Below, one piece after another: positions 1 to 10,849 of a stretch of DNA of 64,000 nt. Position numbers and translations under genes: made by a program. Below the pieces are notes generated by a model. The model ran no database searches. It saw nothing but the letters and a program-made list of their open reading frames with translations, and had not been told where the DNA came from. The stretch comes from Schistosoma mansoni (lineage: Eukaryota; Platyhelminthes; Trematoda; Strigeidida; Schistosomatidae). Every line of letters starts with the position of its first letter. Within the stretch, counting starts at the first letter, position 1. The stretch is from positions 15,773,753 through 15,837,752 of the forward strand of contig NC_031500.1 in the NCBI RefSeq assembly GCF_000237925.1, in the 5' to 3' direction.

Positions 1-59
1 TCTTTTTGGTATATATGAATCTTATACACATTACTTTGATATCTCCATTAAGTTATATT

Positions 60-185
60 CACATGTAGTGGGTTAGAGACTGGAAGTAAACACAAATTCT
101 GGAATGAAAGTGAATCCAGATGACGAGTCCCAAATGGGATAAAACGTGTATCTCAGCTTTCACTGTTAGCTACCATCCATATCTG
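60..185 (+). repeat. Degenerate Sm-alpha-type SINE (family A) fragment
   Basis: GATGACGAGTCCCAAATGGG then AAAACGTG and GTTAGCTACCATCCAT match the hammerhead and 3' end of family A, with core substitutions that would inactivate the ribozyme. Confidence 0.5.
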
Positions 186-564
186 TTCATGTAAGCTACA
201 AGATTTCAGGTTTCTGAATAGTTAATGATAAATGTTACTCATCAAATGTATTCAATAGATATGGTTTCTTTTTTCAAATATGTTGTAAAGTTCTTTTTAC
301 TAGGTAACTGTTCATTTTGCCTGCCTGACTTTGATATACTCTCAGATACGATCTAGTGCTTTTACATTTTGGGGTTGATTTCCAGTTGAGTTAAAAGTTG
401 TCTTGAAATATTTCAACAATAAAAAAATTGATTTCTTTGAAGAAACAATGAAAAATAAAAAAAATTTTTTTAAGATTTTTCTGTCACCATTGATTAATAT
501 AAAATTCAGAGTTGCTATGAAATTTATATCCTTCTTTTTAATTAACGATCAATGTTAGACAACT

Positions 565-790
565 ATTAAAAACCTGAAAGCACTGGATGGCGGTTTTGTG
601 CTAATATGGGATTTCAAGACAGTAATCACTCGTGAACCTGAATGAGGGAATTGAATCTAAGACGTTTAGTCACTTACTAACTTTGAACCCCTAGACCACT
701 AATCCAGCGATCAATCGTGGTAAATGTCTAACTTCAACCAAAACATTATACACCCATCTTTTATTGTTTTCAGTGAATAATTGACTTACA
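565..790 (-). repeat. Old family B SINE remnant
   Basis: CCTGAAAGCACTGGATGGCG, the box-B region TTGAATCTAAGACG and GTCTAACTTCAACCAA follow family B order on the minus strand; heavily diverged. Confidence 0.45.
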
Positions 791-1364
791 ACCAATACAG
801 TTGTACTCCACTGGTCACGGTTTCTCATGATGAAAAATCCAATTGCCAATGAAACTCGACAATCACCACAAACCCATATTGAAAATCACTTATATGCCTT
901 TGAGTTCTTTGTGAACTGATGACCTATTTTACAAAGAATTTCTCACAGCTCCCAAAATATTTGTATACAGACTCTATGAAAGGTGAATGAAATGACATTT
1001 TCGGACAATTTTGTGAAGTGTATGTGTATTGGAACTTTGTTCGATATAAGAGTCCCTATCATATAATGCATTAATAAAGACAGGATTTGGTTGTGACCTC
1101 ATTTTGATAAGAAATAAAATGACATAATATCTTGTGACTTATCTTTTGAATGGAATTTCTATGATGATTTGTGGGTACTTCGTGTAGTTTTGTTTCCATT
1201 TTGTGTATCGTTTAATGAGTAGTAGCGCAGTAAACGTACAAGAATTTTGTATTCAATCCTAATTACTCTTCGAATTTCACATCAAGCCTGAAAAATATCT
1301 GCATAAGATAATCAATATAAATTGACCAGATACCAACAGCAACAGCCTATTGAGGGTGAGAACG

Positions 1365-2010
1365 AACGAAATTCCCGCTCAAGAGCAAATCACGAAAAGA
1401 TGTTGGAAGTGGATAAGATATACATTGAAGAAATCATGAAACTGTATCATCAGACAAGCGCTTACTTGGAATCTTGAAGGGAAACGGAAAAGAAGAAGAT
1501 GAAAGAATACATTACGTCGGGAAATGAAGGCAGACATGCAAATAATGAATAGCAACTGGAAATGATTGTCGAGGACAGAGTTGTATGGAGAATGTTAGTG
1601 TAAGGACGGCCCGTCGGTAGACTCTAGGAAGCCTTGAGAAGCCCAGGAAGAGCCACAGACATTCCATCCAATCACTGCTAGGGGAATGTTCTAGAATGTC
1701 GACGTGTAGCTTCCCCATTGGATGGATCAGCATGACCCCTATGTGCCTATTGGTTGACCTAAATGATGATTTACATTCAGCCAAAAAACTATAAATACAC
1801 AAAATTTCTGTGCTATATTTTGACACTGATTTGGGGAATAAACTTCCTACTTACTAGTCTTTGTCTTCTCTCTTTTGCGACGTTGCGGGTTCTATCGTTC
1901 AAGTAGTCTAGTAGCTCACGGCATATTAAGAATCAAGGCTCTAGATATAACAGTTAGTGGGGGTCTTTTGCTCCTGCATGAGCTGTAACAGGCGTAATTA
2001 AGTAAGTGAG
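1365..2010 (+). mobile_element. RTE-clade LINE (SR2-like) 3' end, split by a solo LTR
   Basis: Encodes a decayed version of the SR2-type ORF2 C terminus and ends in GTAACAGGCGTAA plus TAAG repeats, the 3' tail seen in all family copies here. A solo LTR (1599-1952) is inserted with a GTTAG duplication. Several stops, clearly dead. Confidence 0.75.
1599..1952 (+). mobile_element. Solo LTR (354 bp), gypsy-like, family not identified
   Basis: Starts TGTAAGG and ends ATATAACA, flanked by perfect 5-bp duplications GTTAG (1594-1598 and 1953-1957), inside an RTE fragment. It has a TATAAATA box near 1793 and an AATAAA near 1838, fitting LTR promoter and polyadenylation signals in the + direction. No internal region remains. 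Confidence 0.75.
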
Positions 2011-2139
2011 TAAGTTAAGAGGTGGTTCTGTTAAAACTGATTAACTTACCATTACACAATATATATTGTTTGGCTTAAACTACACCTTATTCCAGTAAAC
2101 TTACTCATAACCCAAGTTATTTTGTTTCTTATATAGTTC

Positions 2140-2500
2140 AGATCATGAGTCAGTTGAAGCTATACCATCATGGGAAACCTGGAAGAACTGTATGGCCGTT
2201 CCGTCCTATCGTGTGACTCCTCAGCAGTGCGCATCCACGATCCCGTCCCACGAGATTCGAACCCAGAGGCTGCCAGTCTCGCGCCAGAGCACTTAGCCGA
2301 TAGACCACTGAGCCGGTCGGTATCTAACGGTGTTAATGTCTAACCTCAACCAATCCACGAAATTGCCCGACCATCTTCCATTGTACTGAGGTAGATACCT
2401 GTCTCTACCTCCACTGGTCACGACTTCTTACTAGAACTCCAGGAATTACCTCATGTAGCCAGTCACTAGTGAGCATATGATCATTATAATTTCCATAATA
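2140..2500 (-). mobile_element. Family B tRNA-headed SINE, near full length, with hammerhead
   Basis: The minus strand: CATATGCTCACTAGTGACTG, CCTGGAGTTCTAG, TGGATTGGTTGAGGTTAGAC, box A GGCTCAGTGGTCTATCGG, box B GGTTCGAATCTC, hammerhead (about 2182-2230, core CTGAGGA but GGAA for GAAA), tail to GACTCATGATCTGAACT. Confidence 0.8.
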
Positions 2501-2659
2501 TAAATCAATCGTCTCACACTTCATTACCACACCAATCATTCTTTTTTCTCCTTCTCTTTTCTTTGATCTTCTTAAACTTCGACCACCAAGTATTTCATTT
2601 TCGATTGATAATATATACTACTTATATCTATTGACATCAGTAGCACACACCATAACATC

Positions 2660-3290
2660 AGTAGAACTACTTATTAGTAAACTTATATAATTTTATAAGT
2701 TCTAATTACTTTTCATTGTATTCATTATAACTATCTCATAGTTTTATATGAATATCCATTCTGTAATAGAGAATATTACTGGCATAAATAATTAATAACC
2801 ATAGAATTAATGCTTCTGTCATGTATTGACAAATATACCCTGTTCACTATTATTCATATTTAAAATAATCTAGAACAAATGGGGAAAACAAGCAAACAAA
2901 CAAACAAAATCTTACAGGGGGTAATCTATCCCCCATTGAATCTTTCAAACTGATAGTCTTCATAAGAAAAGAAATAAAAAAGAGAAAACTTATATTGAAT
3001 GAATATCAATGGGATTCATTATAGATTTGATAATGATTTATATTTTACTTAATGAGATTGAACATTTTGATCAAAGGGGGTAAATAGGTTAGTTTATATA
3101 TCTGATATACAATTCATTATCATGTTACAAAATCAATATTTTCTGTAGGGAATAATCAACAGATCAATTAACATCATGATTATTGAATAATGAGACGTTT
3201 TGTTGTTGTTGTTGTTGTTGTTGACAATTTTCCCATCAAATAGTGGATTGTAAATAGGTATACTACATGGTAACTGTAACTAACATATTA
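2660..3290. other. AT-rich DNA, no gene seen
   Basis: No recognisable coding, tRNA-like or element sequence except a TTG repeat at 3201-3225. Confidence 0.5.
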
Positions 3291-3294
3291 CCTT

Positions 3295-3480
3295 AAACAA
3301 TCACTGGGTGGTGATCAATGTCATGCGTGTCAAGTGCTTCTTAGTGTTGATCGAATGCCATCGATCAAGTTGTAATGTGGCCATTAGTCTAAGTAGCTTG
3401 ACACTGCGTGCACTGAGTTGAGATAAGATGGTGGTTGGAGGTGGTCAACAGGAAACCCTGTACCCGGGTTTCGTGCTACT
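3295..3480 (-). repeat. Family C element, 3' part starting inside the ribozyme
   Basis: The minus strand starts CCAAGTAGCACGAAACCCGG (stem II loop), runs through CCTGTTGACCACCTCCAACC and ends GATCACCACCCAGTGATT. Confidence 0.7.
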
Positions 3481-3839
3481 TGGTGATAACTCTTGTTTAT
3501 TGAACGCTATTATTCGGATCCTAAGCTAGTTTCGTAACCCTCAAGGTATAACTACACAGAGACTTGAACACGATAGAAAAGACACATAATATGAGAAGAG
3601 CACTACACTCCGGAGGTTCATTTATGTACAGAAAATATAAGGTTTTGATAGTATTTTAGAAGTCCTTGGGTTTTCCTGAAATTTCTAGGATACTACTAGA
3701 CATAGTAGCAGTATAGTAATCAGACAATCAGAACCTCTACATGTGACTTTTCATTTTCGTGATATCTCTATCAAAACTTCTAATCAAACGTTGATTGGAT
3801 AGAATGCTTGTTAATGTTTCCTGAGCTTATCATGTCTGT

Positions 3840-4096
3840 TGCGAGTAATTTGCAGGATCATCCCAACACTTGGCACTCGTCAGCAAAGTAAACCTGTAAT
3901 CTTGAGGGAACTGATGCTCCCTGACGGATTCGATCCCGTTTCACTCAGCTTCTCAGTCAAAGACGTTACCACTGAGCTATTGGGGCCGCGACCGACTTCC
4001 TGTAGGACTGATATGTAATCACAATTGATTGATCACTGGGTGGTAATCAATGTCATGCGTTTCAAGTCCTTCTTAGTGCTGATCGAATGCTATCGA
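3840..4096 (-). mobile_element. Family C tRNA-headed element, tail-then-head order
   Basis: The minus strand: ATCGATAGCATTCGATCAGC, CACCCAGTGATCAATCAATT, then a tRNA-like head with box A TAGCTCAGTGGTAACG and box B GGATCGAATCC, then ACTTTGCTGACGAGTGCCAA, ending in stem II. The tail precedes the head, i.e. the copy is circularly permuted. Confidence 0.75.
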
Positions 4097-4180
4097 TTAG
4101 GTACACTTTGCTGACGAGTGCCAAGTAGCACGAAACCCGGGTCCAGGGTTTCCTGTTGACCACTTCCAACCACCATCTTA
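4096..4180 (+). repeat. Family C piece with complete hammerhead
   Basis: Plus-strand TAGGTACACTTTG, hammerhead, then CCTGTTGACCACTTCCAACC; inverted against the adjoining copy at 3840-4096. Confidence 0.75.
4105..4149 (+). ncRNA. Hammerhead-type ribozyme, family C
   Basis: Stem I ACTTTG/CAGGGT (two G-U), core CTGACGA, stem II GTGC/GCAC perfect, GAAA, stem III ACCC/GGGT perfect, cleavage triplet GTC. All conserved positions present. Confidence 0.8.
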
Positions 4181-4301
4181 CCTTAAATAATGTTTAAAAC
4201 AAGGAAGAAAATTGATGAAGTATAATATTGATCAGAGGGAGTTTTGTGGAGAATTTAGTATTTTCACTGTTGAAATCATGAGTCAATTGAAGCTAGACTT
4301 C

Positions 4302-4501
4302 NNNNNNNNNNNNNNNNNNNNNNNNNNNNNNNNNNNNNNNNNNNNNNNNNNNNNNNNNNNNNNNNNNNNNNNNNNNNNNNNNNNNNNNNNNNNNNNNNNN
4401 NNNNNNNNNNNNNNNNNNNNNNNNNNNNNNNNNNNNNNNNNNNNNNNNNNNNNNNNNNNNNNNNNNNNNNNNNNNNNNNNNNNNNNNNNNNNNNNNNNNN
4501 N
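4302..4501. other. Assembly gap, 200 N
   Basis: Between inverted arms of a family B insertion; a placeholder size, so the true length is unknown. Confidence 0.97.
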
Positions 4502-4611
4502 CCATTAACACCGTTGGGTGCCGGACGGCTCAGTGGTCTATCGGTTAAGGGCTCTGGCGCCAGAATGGTACTTCCTGGGTTCGAATCTCGCGAGTGCGGG
4601 ATCGTGGATGC

Positions 4612-4657
4612 GCACTGCTGAGGAGTCCCATAATAGGACGAAACGGCCATCCAGTGC
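4612..4657 (+). ncRNA. Hammerhead-type ribozyme, family B
   Basis: Stem I GCACTG/CAGTGC perfect, core CTGAGGA, stem II GTCC/GGAC, GAAA, stem III ACGG/CCAT (one mismatch), cleavage after ATC. Fits the CUGANGA...GAAA...NUH consensus. Confidence 0.78.
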
Positions 4658-4724
4658 TTCCAGGTTTTCGATGGTGGTCTAGCTTCAATTGACTCATGAT
4701 TTCAACAGTGAAAAAAAGAAGTAT

Positions 4725-5475
4725 AATATTACTTACTTACTTACTTGCGATTGTTACCCCTCATGGAGAAGCACTGGCCACTTACCAGCATTCTCTATTC
4801 AACTTTGTTGGGGATGTTAAATCCCTAGAACTTACTTGATAAATGACTTATTTTTGTAATTTTATTTTGAAAATTTGAATTTCCTTGTTTTCGCGCCAAA
4901 AGCGCTCCTTTCACTTTCGAGTCGTATTTCCCACTTGGTAATATCTTAAATGCTATTGGTCCGTTGTATCTTTTTAGTGTGCTATTTTGTAATGCTTCTC
5001 AAGGACAACTTTGTACTGTATAAATATGTTTGATTTCTTTCTATTGTGATTGCTTGTACTTCGGCTGCTTACGGAATATATTTTCCCCTACTTCGTCTTG
5101 GACTTCTCATTCTAGTTAGCGGGGTCTAAGACAATGGATTAGATTAGCCTATCGTGTCACTGTGTCATTGACCTTTGTTCGTTTACCGAGAAATCATCAT
5201 TAGTATCTAGCATATCAAACTCTGTCCTCGAAAATCCTTTCCACTTGTTTCAAGTTGATATTCATTATTTGCATGTCTGCTTTCATTTCCTGATGTAGTG
5301 TGTTGTTTCGTCCTTTTCTTTTCTGTTTCCCTTCAAGATTCCGAGTAAGCGCTTGTCTGATGATACAGTTTGATGATTTCTTCAATGTATGTCCTATCGA
5401 CTTCCAACATGTTTTCTTAATTTCCTTTTCAGTTAGTAGTTGGTTTGTTCTATCCCATAATAGGCTAATGCTAAT
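4725..5475 (-). mobile_element. RTE-clade LINE (SR2-like) 3' end, split by a solo LTR
   Basis: The minus strand encodes a decayed [11 protein letters not shown]...RQALTRN...EMKADM, matching the post-RT region of SR2-type elements. The 3' tail (ACTT repeats on +) is at 4731-4750. A solo LTR (4806-5217) splits it. A leader-like piece in the opposite sense adjoins at 5490-5605. Confidence 0.78.
4806..5217 (+). mobile_element. Solo LTR (412 bp), same family as 35332 and 56047
   Basis: Starts TGTTGGGGATG and ends GCATATCA, inserted in an RTE LINE. Flanks are AACTT (4801-4805) and AACTC (5218-5222), a 5-bp duplication with one difference. TATAAAT near 5020. Similar over its length to the LTR at 56047-56473. 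No internal region. Confidence 0.75.
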
Positions 5476-5489
5476 GGCAAGTACAACTC

Positions 5490-5605
5490 CGTATGTAGCT
5501 CTTCTAGAGTTACTGTCGGTCCCACGCCCGGGTAAAGGAGTTGGGTTGGGCATGGGGTTAGCGACCCGATCCCATAGAAATCTAACTCGCTAAAAAAACG
5601 CTAAC
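5490..5605 (+). mobile_element. SR2-like 5' leader fragment, inverted relative to the adjacent 3' end
   Basis: Contains GGTCCCACGCCCGGGTAAAG and CATGGGGTTAGCGACCC, the leader also seen at 12655, 18590 and 41555. Here it is sense on +, while the adjoining SR2-like 3' end is on the minus strand. Confidence 0.6.
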
Positions 5606-5904
5606 AAGTAATGGAAAGTATAACATAGTTGAAACATTATTCAAATTATAATAATAAATCAGTCAGAGAATCCAAGTTTAATTATTTAAGTCATTGAGTA
5701 GTATATACTGAATAATTTAAATGTATCAGTAAAATTAAGTAAACGTATGTAGTCACTAGGGTGAATGTTAATCACAAGAAGTTTTAAACCAAAAGGTCAC
5801 TGAATTTCTTAATTTTTTTTCCAAAATTTATGGTGTAACTTATTTTCAACCTTTATAATACAACTATCGTAGTTTATTTTTCTGGTTAGCATTTTTTTAG
5901 CAAG

Positions 5905-6745
5905 CACGGGATACAACGGACAGCTAGGATGCAGCTGGACGATTTAGACTACGCAAATGATCTGGCTCTTCTATCACAAACGCAACAACAAATGCAGGAG
6001 AAGACGACCAGTGTAGCAGTAGCCTCAGCAGCAGTAGGTCTCAATATAAACAAAGGGAAAAGCAAGACTCTCAGATACAATACAGCATGCACCAATCAAA
6101 TTACACTTGATGGAGAAGCTTTGGAGAATGTGAAAACAATTACATATCAGGTCATCATCCTTGATGAACACGGTGGATCTGTTGCAGATGTGAGGACGCG
6201 GATCGCCATAGCGAGAGCAGCATATTTACAAGTGAAGAACATCTGGAACTCAAAACAATTGTCAATCAACACCAAAGTCACAATTTTCAATAACGATGTC
6301 AAGATGTTTCTACTGTATTGGGCGGAAACTTGAAAAAACTACTACAACCATCATTCAGAAGATACAGGTGTTTATTAACAGTTGTCTACGCAAGATACTT
6401 CGGATCAGTTGGCCAGATACTATCAGCAACAACCTACTGTGAGATAGAAAAAACTAGATTCCTGTGGAGGAAGTAATCAGGAAGAAGTGCTGGAAGTGGA
6501 TAGAACACACATTGAGGAAATCACCAACTGTGTCACAAGACAAGCCCTCACATGGAATCCTGAATGCCAAAGGAGAAGAGGAAGATCAAAGAACACATTG
6601 CACCGAGAAATGGAGACAGACATGAGAAGAATGAACAAAAATTGGATAGAACTAGAAAGGAGGGCCCAATGTAGAATGGGTTAGAGAATGCTGGTCTGTG
6701 GCCTATGCTCCATTGGGAGTAACAGGCGTAAGTAATTAAGTAATA
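5905..6745 (+). mobile_element. RTE-clade LINE (SR2-like), RT to 3' end, truncated and decayed
   Basis: A 134-codon open stretch (5929-6333) encodes the RT palm and thumb: LDDLDYANDLALLSQTQQQM, ASAAVGLNINKGKSKTLRYN, ITLDGEALENVKT and RIAIARAAYLQVKNIWNSKQ. The catalytic YADD reads YAND (5950-5961), which would abolish activity. After stops it continues into [12 protein letters not shown] and a GTAAGTAATTAAGTAA tail. Confidence 0.85.
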
Positions 6746-6904
6746 GTAGTTTATTATAACGTTCCATTTATGTGTAAATGGCACAAAATTATCAGTTCAC
6801 CAAGACTTTGCACAGTATAAAGTAAACCTATGTGGCTATATCCCAACATAAGATGCTTGATATATCCTACCACTATCAACTATGTACAAAGTTTGATGAA
6901 TATG

Positions 6905-7065
6905 CAAACTCAGTGGTCTAAAGATTAAGCGTTTGCGAGAGAGACCGAAAATTCTGAGTTCGAGTCCCGTGTGCGCAGTCCCATACTAAAACAAAACAGC
7001 CGTCAAACAGTGCTTCCAGCTTTTTAATGTTGTTCTAGTTTATAACGACTCATGAATTCAACTAA
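6905..7065 (+). repeat. Family B SINE, diverged
   Basis: Box A CTCAGTGGTCTAAAG, box B GAGTTCGAGTCCC, decayed ribozyme (CAGTCCCATACTAAAACAAA), tail CGACTCATGAATTCAACTA. Confidence 0.65.
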
Positions 7066-7442
7066 TTAAAAATGTAAGCGACAGAAATGACAAGCTGTTT
7101 ATTTGTAGGGCTTAAATACAATATTAAGCTAGGGATTTTAGATCCGAATATCAGAAAACCAGGAAATGTTTAAGCCTTCAAACCAATTATATGTATTAGA
7201 ATTACTGAACCAATCGTGTACACTATGACTTATTGTGCCGTAATTGTTTGTTTTTCTAAGTTGAAACATAAACTGACATTTTATTTTGCAAATGAAAACT
7301 TACCATTTCAAACTTAGTGAATTAATGTACAGTGATTTGGTAATTAAATGATATATAACAAACCAATCAACTCATAAAGTATTTCGGTCAGGAACTAATG
7401 GATAGTATAGGCCCCACAACTTAATCAATTTAGTCTTGAACT

Positions 7443-7514
7443 ATATAGTTAATATAGTGGTGAGTATTTCCACCTGTCACGTGGAAGGCCCGGGTTCGAT
7501 TCCCAGTCGAGGAG
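7443..7514 (+). pseudogene. tRNA-Asp(GUC)-like sequence
   Basis: Reads TATAGTGGTGAGTAT (box A), a perfect anticodon stem around CTGTCAC (anticodon GTC), box B GGTTCGATTCC and the 3' strand TCGAGGA, all close to eukaryotic tRNA-Asp. The 5' acceptor strand does not pair with the 3' strand, so it is probably a pseudogene or SINE head. An RTE fragment starts directly after it. Confidence 0.6.
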
Positions 7515-8165
7515 TCAACCCAATCACACTTGATGGCGAAACTCTGGAAGAAGTGGAAACATTCACGTATCTAGGAAGCATCGTTGATTAACAAGGAGGA
7601 TCGGATGCAGATGTAAAGGCGAGGATTGGCAAAGCAAGGACAGAATTTCTATAATTGAAGAACATATGGAACTCAAAACAACTGTCAACTAATTTCAAAG
7701 TGAGAATCTTCATAAGAACTTTAAGACAGTCCTACTGTACGGAGCTGAAACGTGAAGCACTACTTCATCCATCGTCAAGAAGGTACAAGTATTTGTAAAC
7801 AGTTGTTTACCCAAAATACTCAACATTCACTGTCCGGATACTATCAGCAACAGCGTTTTATGGGAGAGAACAAACCAATTTTCAATCGAAGAGGAAATTA
7901 GGAAACAAATGTTTGAAGTGGATCGGATATACATTGAGGAAATCGCCAAACTGCATCACGAGGCAAGCCCTAACTTGGAATCCTGAAGGGAAGTGGAAAA
8001 GAGGAAGGCCGAAAAACACATTACTCCGGGAGATAGAAGCAGATATGAAAAGGATGAATAACAATTGCAAAGAAGTGAAATGGATCGACCAGGACAGGGT
8101 TGGATGGAGAATGCTGGTGAGCGGCCTATGCTCCTTCACGAGGGGTAACAGGCGTAAGTAAGTAT
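7505..8165 (+). mobile_element. RTE-clade LINE (SR2-like) 3' half
   Basis: Encodes in broken frames [35 protein letters not shown] and an open [20 protein letters not shown]...[19 protein letters not shown] (7913-8161), ending GTAACAGGCGTAAGTAAG. It is 5' truncated directly after a tRNA-Asp-like sequence and inactive. Confidence 0.85.
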
Positions 8166-8194
8166 ATAGTTAAGAATGACAAATTTTTCTACAG

Positions 8195-8490
8195 CTTCAT
8201 TGATGATATTGTGGTGTGTGCTACTGATGTCTATAGATTTAAGTAGTATGTATCATCAATAGAAAGTGAAATACCTGGTGGCAGAAGAATAAGAAGATCG
8301 AAGAAAACAGAACGAGAACAGAGAATGGTTGCTATGGAAATGAAGGAAGAATGAAGTCTGAGACAATTGATTGATATTTTGCAAATGAAGTATTTACTGT
8401 ATGGTTCTCAGAGTTTCTGAAGATGTTCTGTAATGTTTGGTTCAAATACATTCGATTGTCTCCACTTATGTTCTCATTCATCTCTTAACT
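8195..8490 (+). repeat. Unclassified interspersed repeat U2
   Basis: Family sharing TGTGGTGTGTGCTACT, ATAGAAAGTGAAATACCTGG and GTATGGTTCTCAGAGTTTC-type blocks. Other copies at 2520-2660 (-), 13440-13625 (-), 40805-41095 (-) and 44255-44515 (+). No coding capacity or obvious ends. Confidence 0.5.
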
Positions 8491-8499
8491 GTACTGTTT

Positions 8500-9470
8500 T
8501 CTCCATGAATGTATGAGCTACTTTTGTTGTTCTTATAAACATCTCTGTGAAATGTGAATCACTATCAGTCAATAGGGAATATGTAACATTGAATCCATTT
8601 AATTCATATTAAATACAGATTATTCAATGTTTTTATAATGAATACCGGAAGAAAATGAATCATTCAATTGACTTATTCCCATTGAATACATTATAAACCA
8701 TTAAGCTAAATATACATACTACTATCTTTAATAAATATAGTATACAATTAAACGGAGTATTTGGTAATTCCTTATTTTTGCCTCCCCCCCCCCGAACTCG
8801 TGACTCCTCCCCCCCCCCAAATAAAGAGAGTAAATACCATTTACTATTCACTTGAGAATATAAAGTGAATTCTTTCTATTTGTAGATGTATATACTACTT
8901 ACTTACACCTATTACCCCTTGTGAAGTAACGTAAGATATATGTGTTTGTTAGCTATCAATTATCAAAGATGAGACAAAACAATGACAATTCTTAACTGTT
9001 TACGTTTCTATTACACCATTGTTGCCCTTTCTTATTAAGTATCTCTCTGACTTGTTTTTGGTAGTACACACTGGAAATATTACCAATATACCGGTATATG
9101 TTTATAGATGTTTTCAGGGACTATTGTTTGTATCTAAATATAGTGATTCGCTTTGTATTCTATCGTTTTGCTTGAATTTATTCTAACTTCCGGTGGGGGG
9201 AGAAAGGAGGTAAGAATGATTATAATTATATACTCCCCCCCCCAAAAAAAAACTATCCATTAAGCTTAGAAATGAATGGAATACATAATGCTTAAAATGA
9301 TGATCTAGGGATGATGATTATACAATAATAATATGAAATTAAATAATTTTCAGAGAACATATTTCAGGTGTGTGTATGTGTGTGTTCTAACTCATCTTAC
9401 TGAATCATGTTATATTTGTTATATTTTTATTACTTTGTCTCATGGAAAATCCTCGTGGTGTAGATGTTTT
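8500..9470. other. AT-rich DNA with poly-C tracts, no gene seen
   Basis: Contains C runs near 8784-8815 and 9233-9243 and a short SR2-like tail piece at 8897-8927 (-). Small open frames here lack family features. Confidence 0.5.
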
Positions 9471-9471
9471 C

Positions 9472-9655
9472 ATCTGTGGATTAGTTGGAATTGGCCATTA
9501 ACACTGTTAGATGCCGGCGTTCACGCGCGTAACCGATAGGTCCTATATGAGCACTGATGAAGAGTCCTATACTAGAACTAAACGGCCGTCTAGTGCTTCC
9601 AGATTTTCCATGATAGTCTAGCTTTAATCGACTCATGAATTCAACTATTAAATTG
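9472..9655 (+). repeat. Family B SINE with deleted head
   Basis: TGTGGATTAGTTGGAATTGG, CCATTAACACTGTTAGATGC, box B region lost, hammerhead-like GCACTGATGAAGAGTCC then ACTAAACGGCCGTCTAGTGC, tail. GAAA is altered to TAAA. Confidence 0.65.
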
Positions 9656-10239
9656 TGTTAAGTTTTTGGTTCTTTTTTTAGTGTTAATATATGTAACTGA
9701 CTAGTTACTTTTTGACAAATGTATAGTCTGAATGGCTTACTTTGATATTGCCATTAAGTCATAAGTTTTCAAATGAAGTTGCATAGTGGTTATCGCTAGA
9801 AGCCAGGACGCATCAGGATCTAGCTACATTCCAGAGTAGATGTTTACAACAAGTTTCGAATCCAGTACATTTCACTTGAGAAGTAGAATGGGATGTTCAT
9901 TGAGCTGCTGAGTTTAGAAAACCATCCAGTTATTTAACTATTTTTCTAATGTACTGAACACATTAAAACAGAAGCTCAGCATGAACATTAACACTAGCTT
10001 GTGCGTATATCTAGCGGATGATTCCAAAATAAGACGAAACGAGCATTCTAAATTTTCTTTCTAGTCATTATCGAACATCAGTAAGTAGATTTATGTCTGA
10101 CGAATTTACTTAAATTTAGAATACAACTTTACCAATAACGCAATCATCTTACTCACAATTTAATCAGGTTTGGTCTTCTTTGAATCATAAATCAAAGACA
10201 AAATAAAAAAAATTACAAAGTTGTATTAAATCAGATGAA

Positions 10240-10340
10240 TGCACACTGGTGAGGAGTCCCACAATAGGACGAAACGGCCGTCCAGTGCTTCCAGGTTTTC
10301 CCTGGTGGTTTAGCTTCAGTTGACTTACGCTTTCACCTAT
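10240..10340 (+). repeat. Family B SINE 3' half with near-intact hammerhead
   Basis: CACTG-GTGAGGA-GTCC-loop-GGAC-GAAA-CGGCCGTC-CAGTG at 10244-10287. All stems pair, but the first core C is G, predicted to inactivate it. Confidence 0.75.
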
Positions 10341-10849
10341 GCAAAGAAATCTTGTTTATGTATCCCTTTTTTGGAATTATTTCTATCAGTCAGATTTCAC
10401 GATTTCGGATTCCTGTTAGGTTAACCATTAAATCAAACTTTAAATGTTAAGGGTATCAGACAAAGTGAATGACCTCTTCACCTATGGATATGTGAACACA
10501 GATTAGCGGTGGACCAACATAGTATGTTATCACTTCTATCAATCAACATAGATAATTACCGCTATGGATTTGATTGAGCAAGTGTAGCCTACAACATATG
10601 TTCGCTGTTAGATTATACTTATCAGGTAATATTATTTGTTGATATTCCTTCTTAAACATATGATTGTCTGACAATTAGCCTAGAACCTTGATCTAGGGTT
10701 CTCTATCGATTATTATGAAAGAACTAACAAGCTTAATCATGATAATAATTGATTTTCTTAGGATAAGATAAAATGTGTAACCGCATATTTATTCAATGGG
10801 ATATTTACATAAGATGTGTTCAGTGTAAAATATATATTTCACTTCAGTG

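Larger units (their letters stand above)
4233..4717 (+). mobile_element. Family B SINE with inverted 5' tail, 13-bp duplication, spans a gap
   Basis: Flanked by GAAGTATAATATT (4217-4229, 4718-4730). The left part (4233-4301) is the element tail in reverse (CAGAGGGAGTTTTGTGG..., CATGAGTCAATTGAAGCTAG). After 200 N, the sense element runs from CCATTAACACCGTTGG through head, hammerhead (4612-4657) and tail. Confidence 0.85.

Noticed and set aside
4212-4650. Open frames spanning the first gap
   Set aside because: Mostly N; the known parts are SINE sequence.
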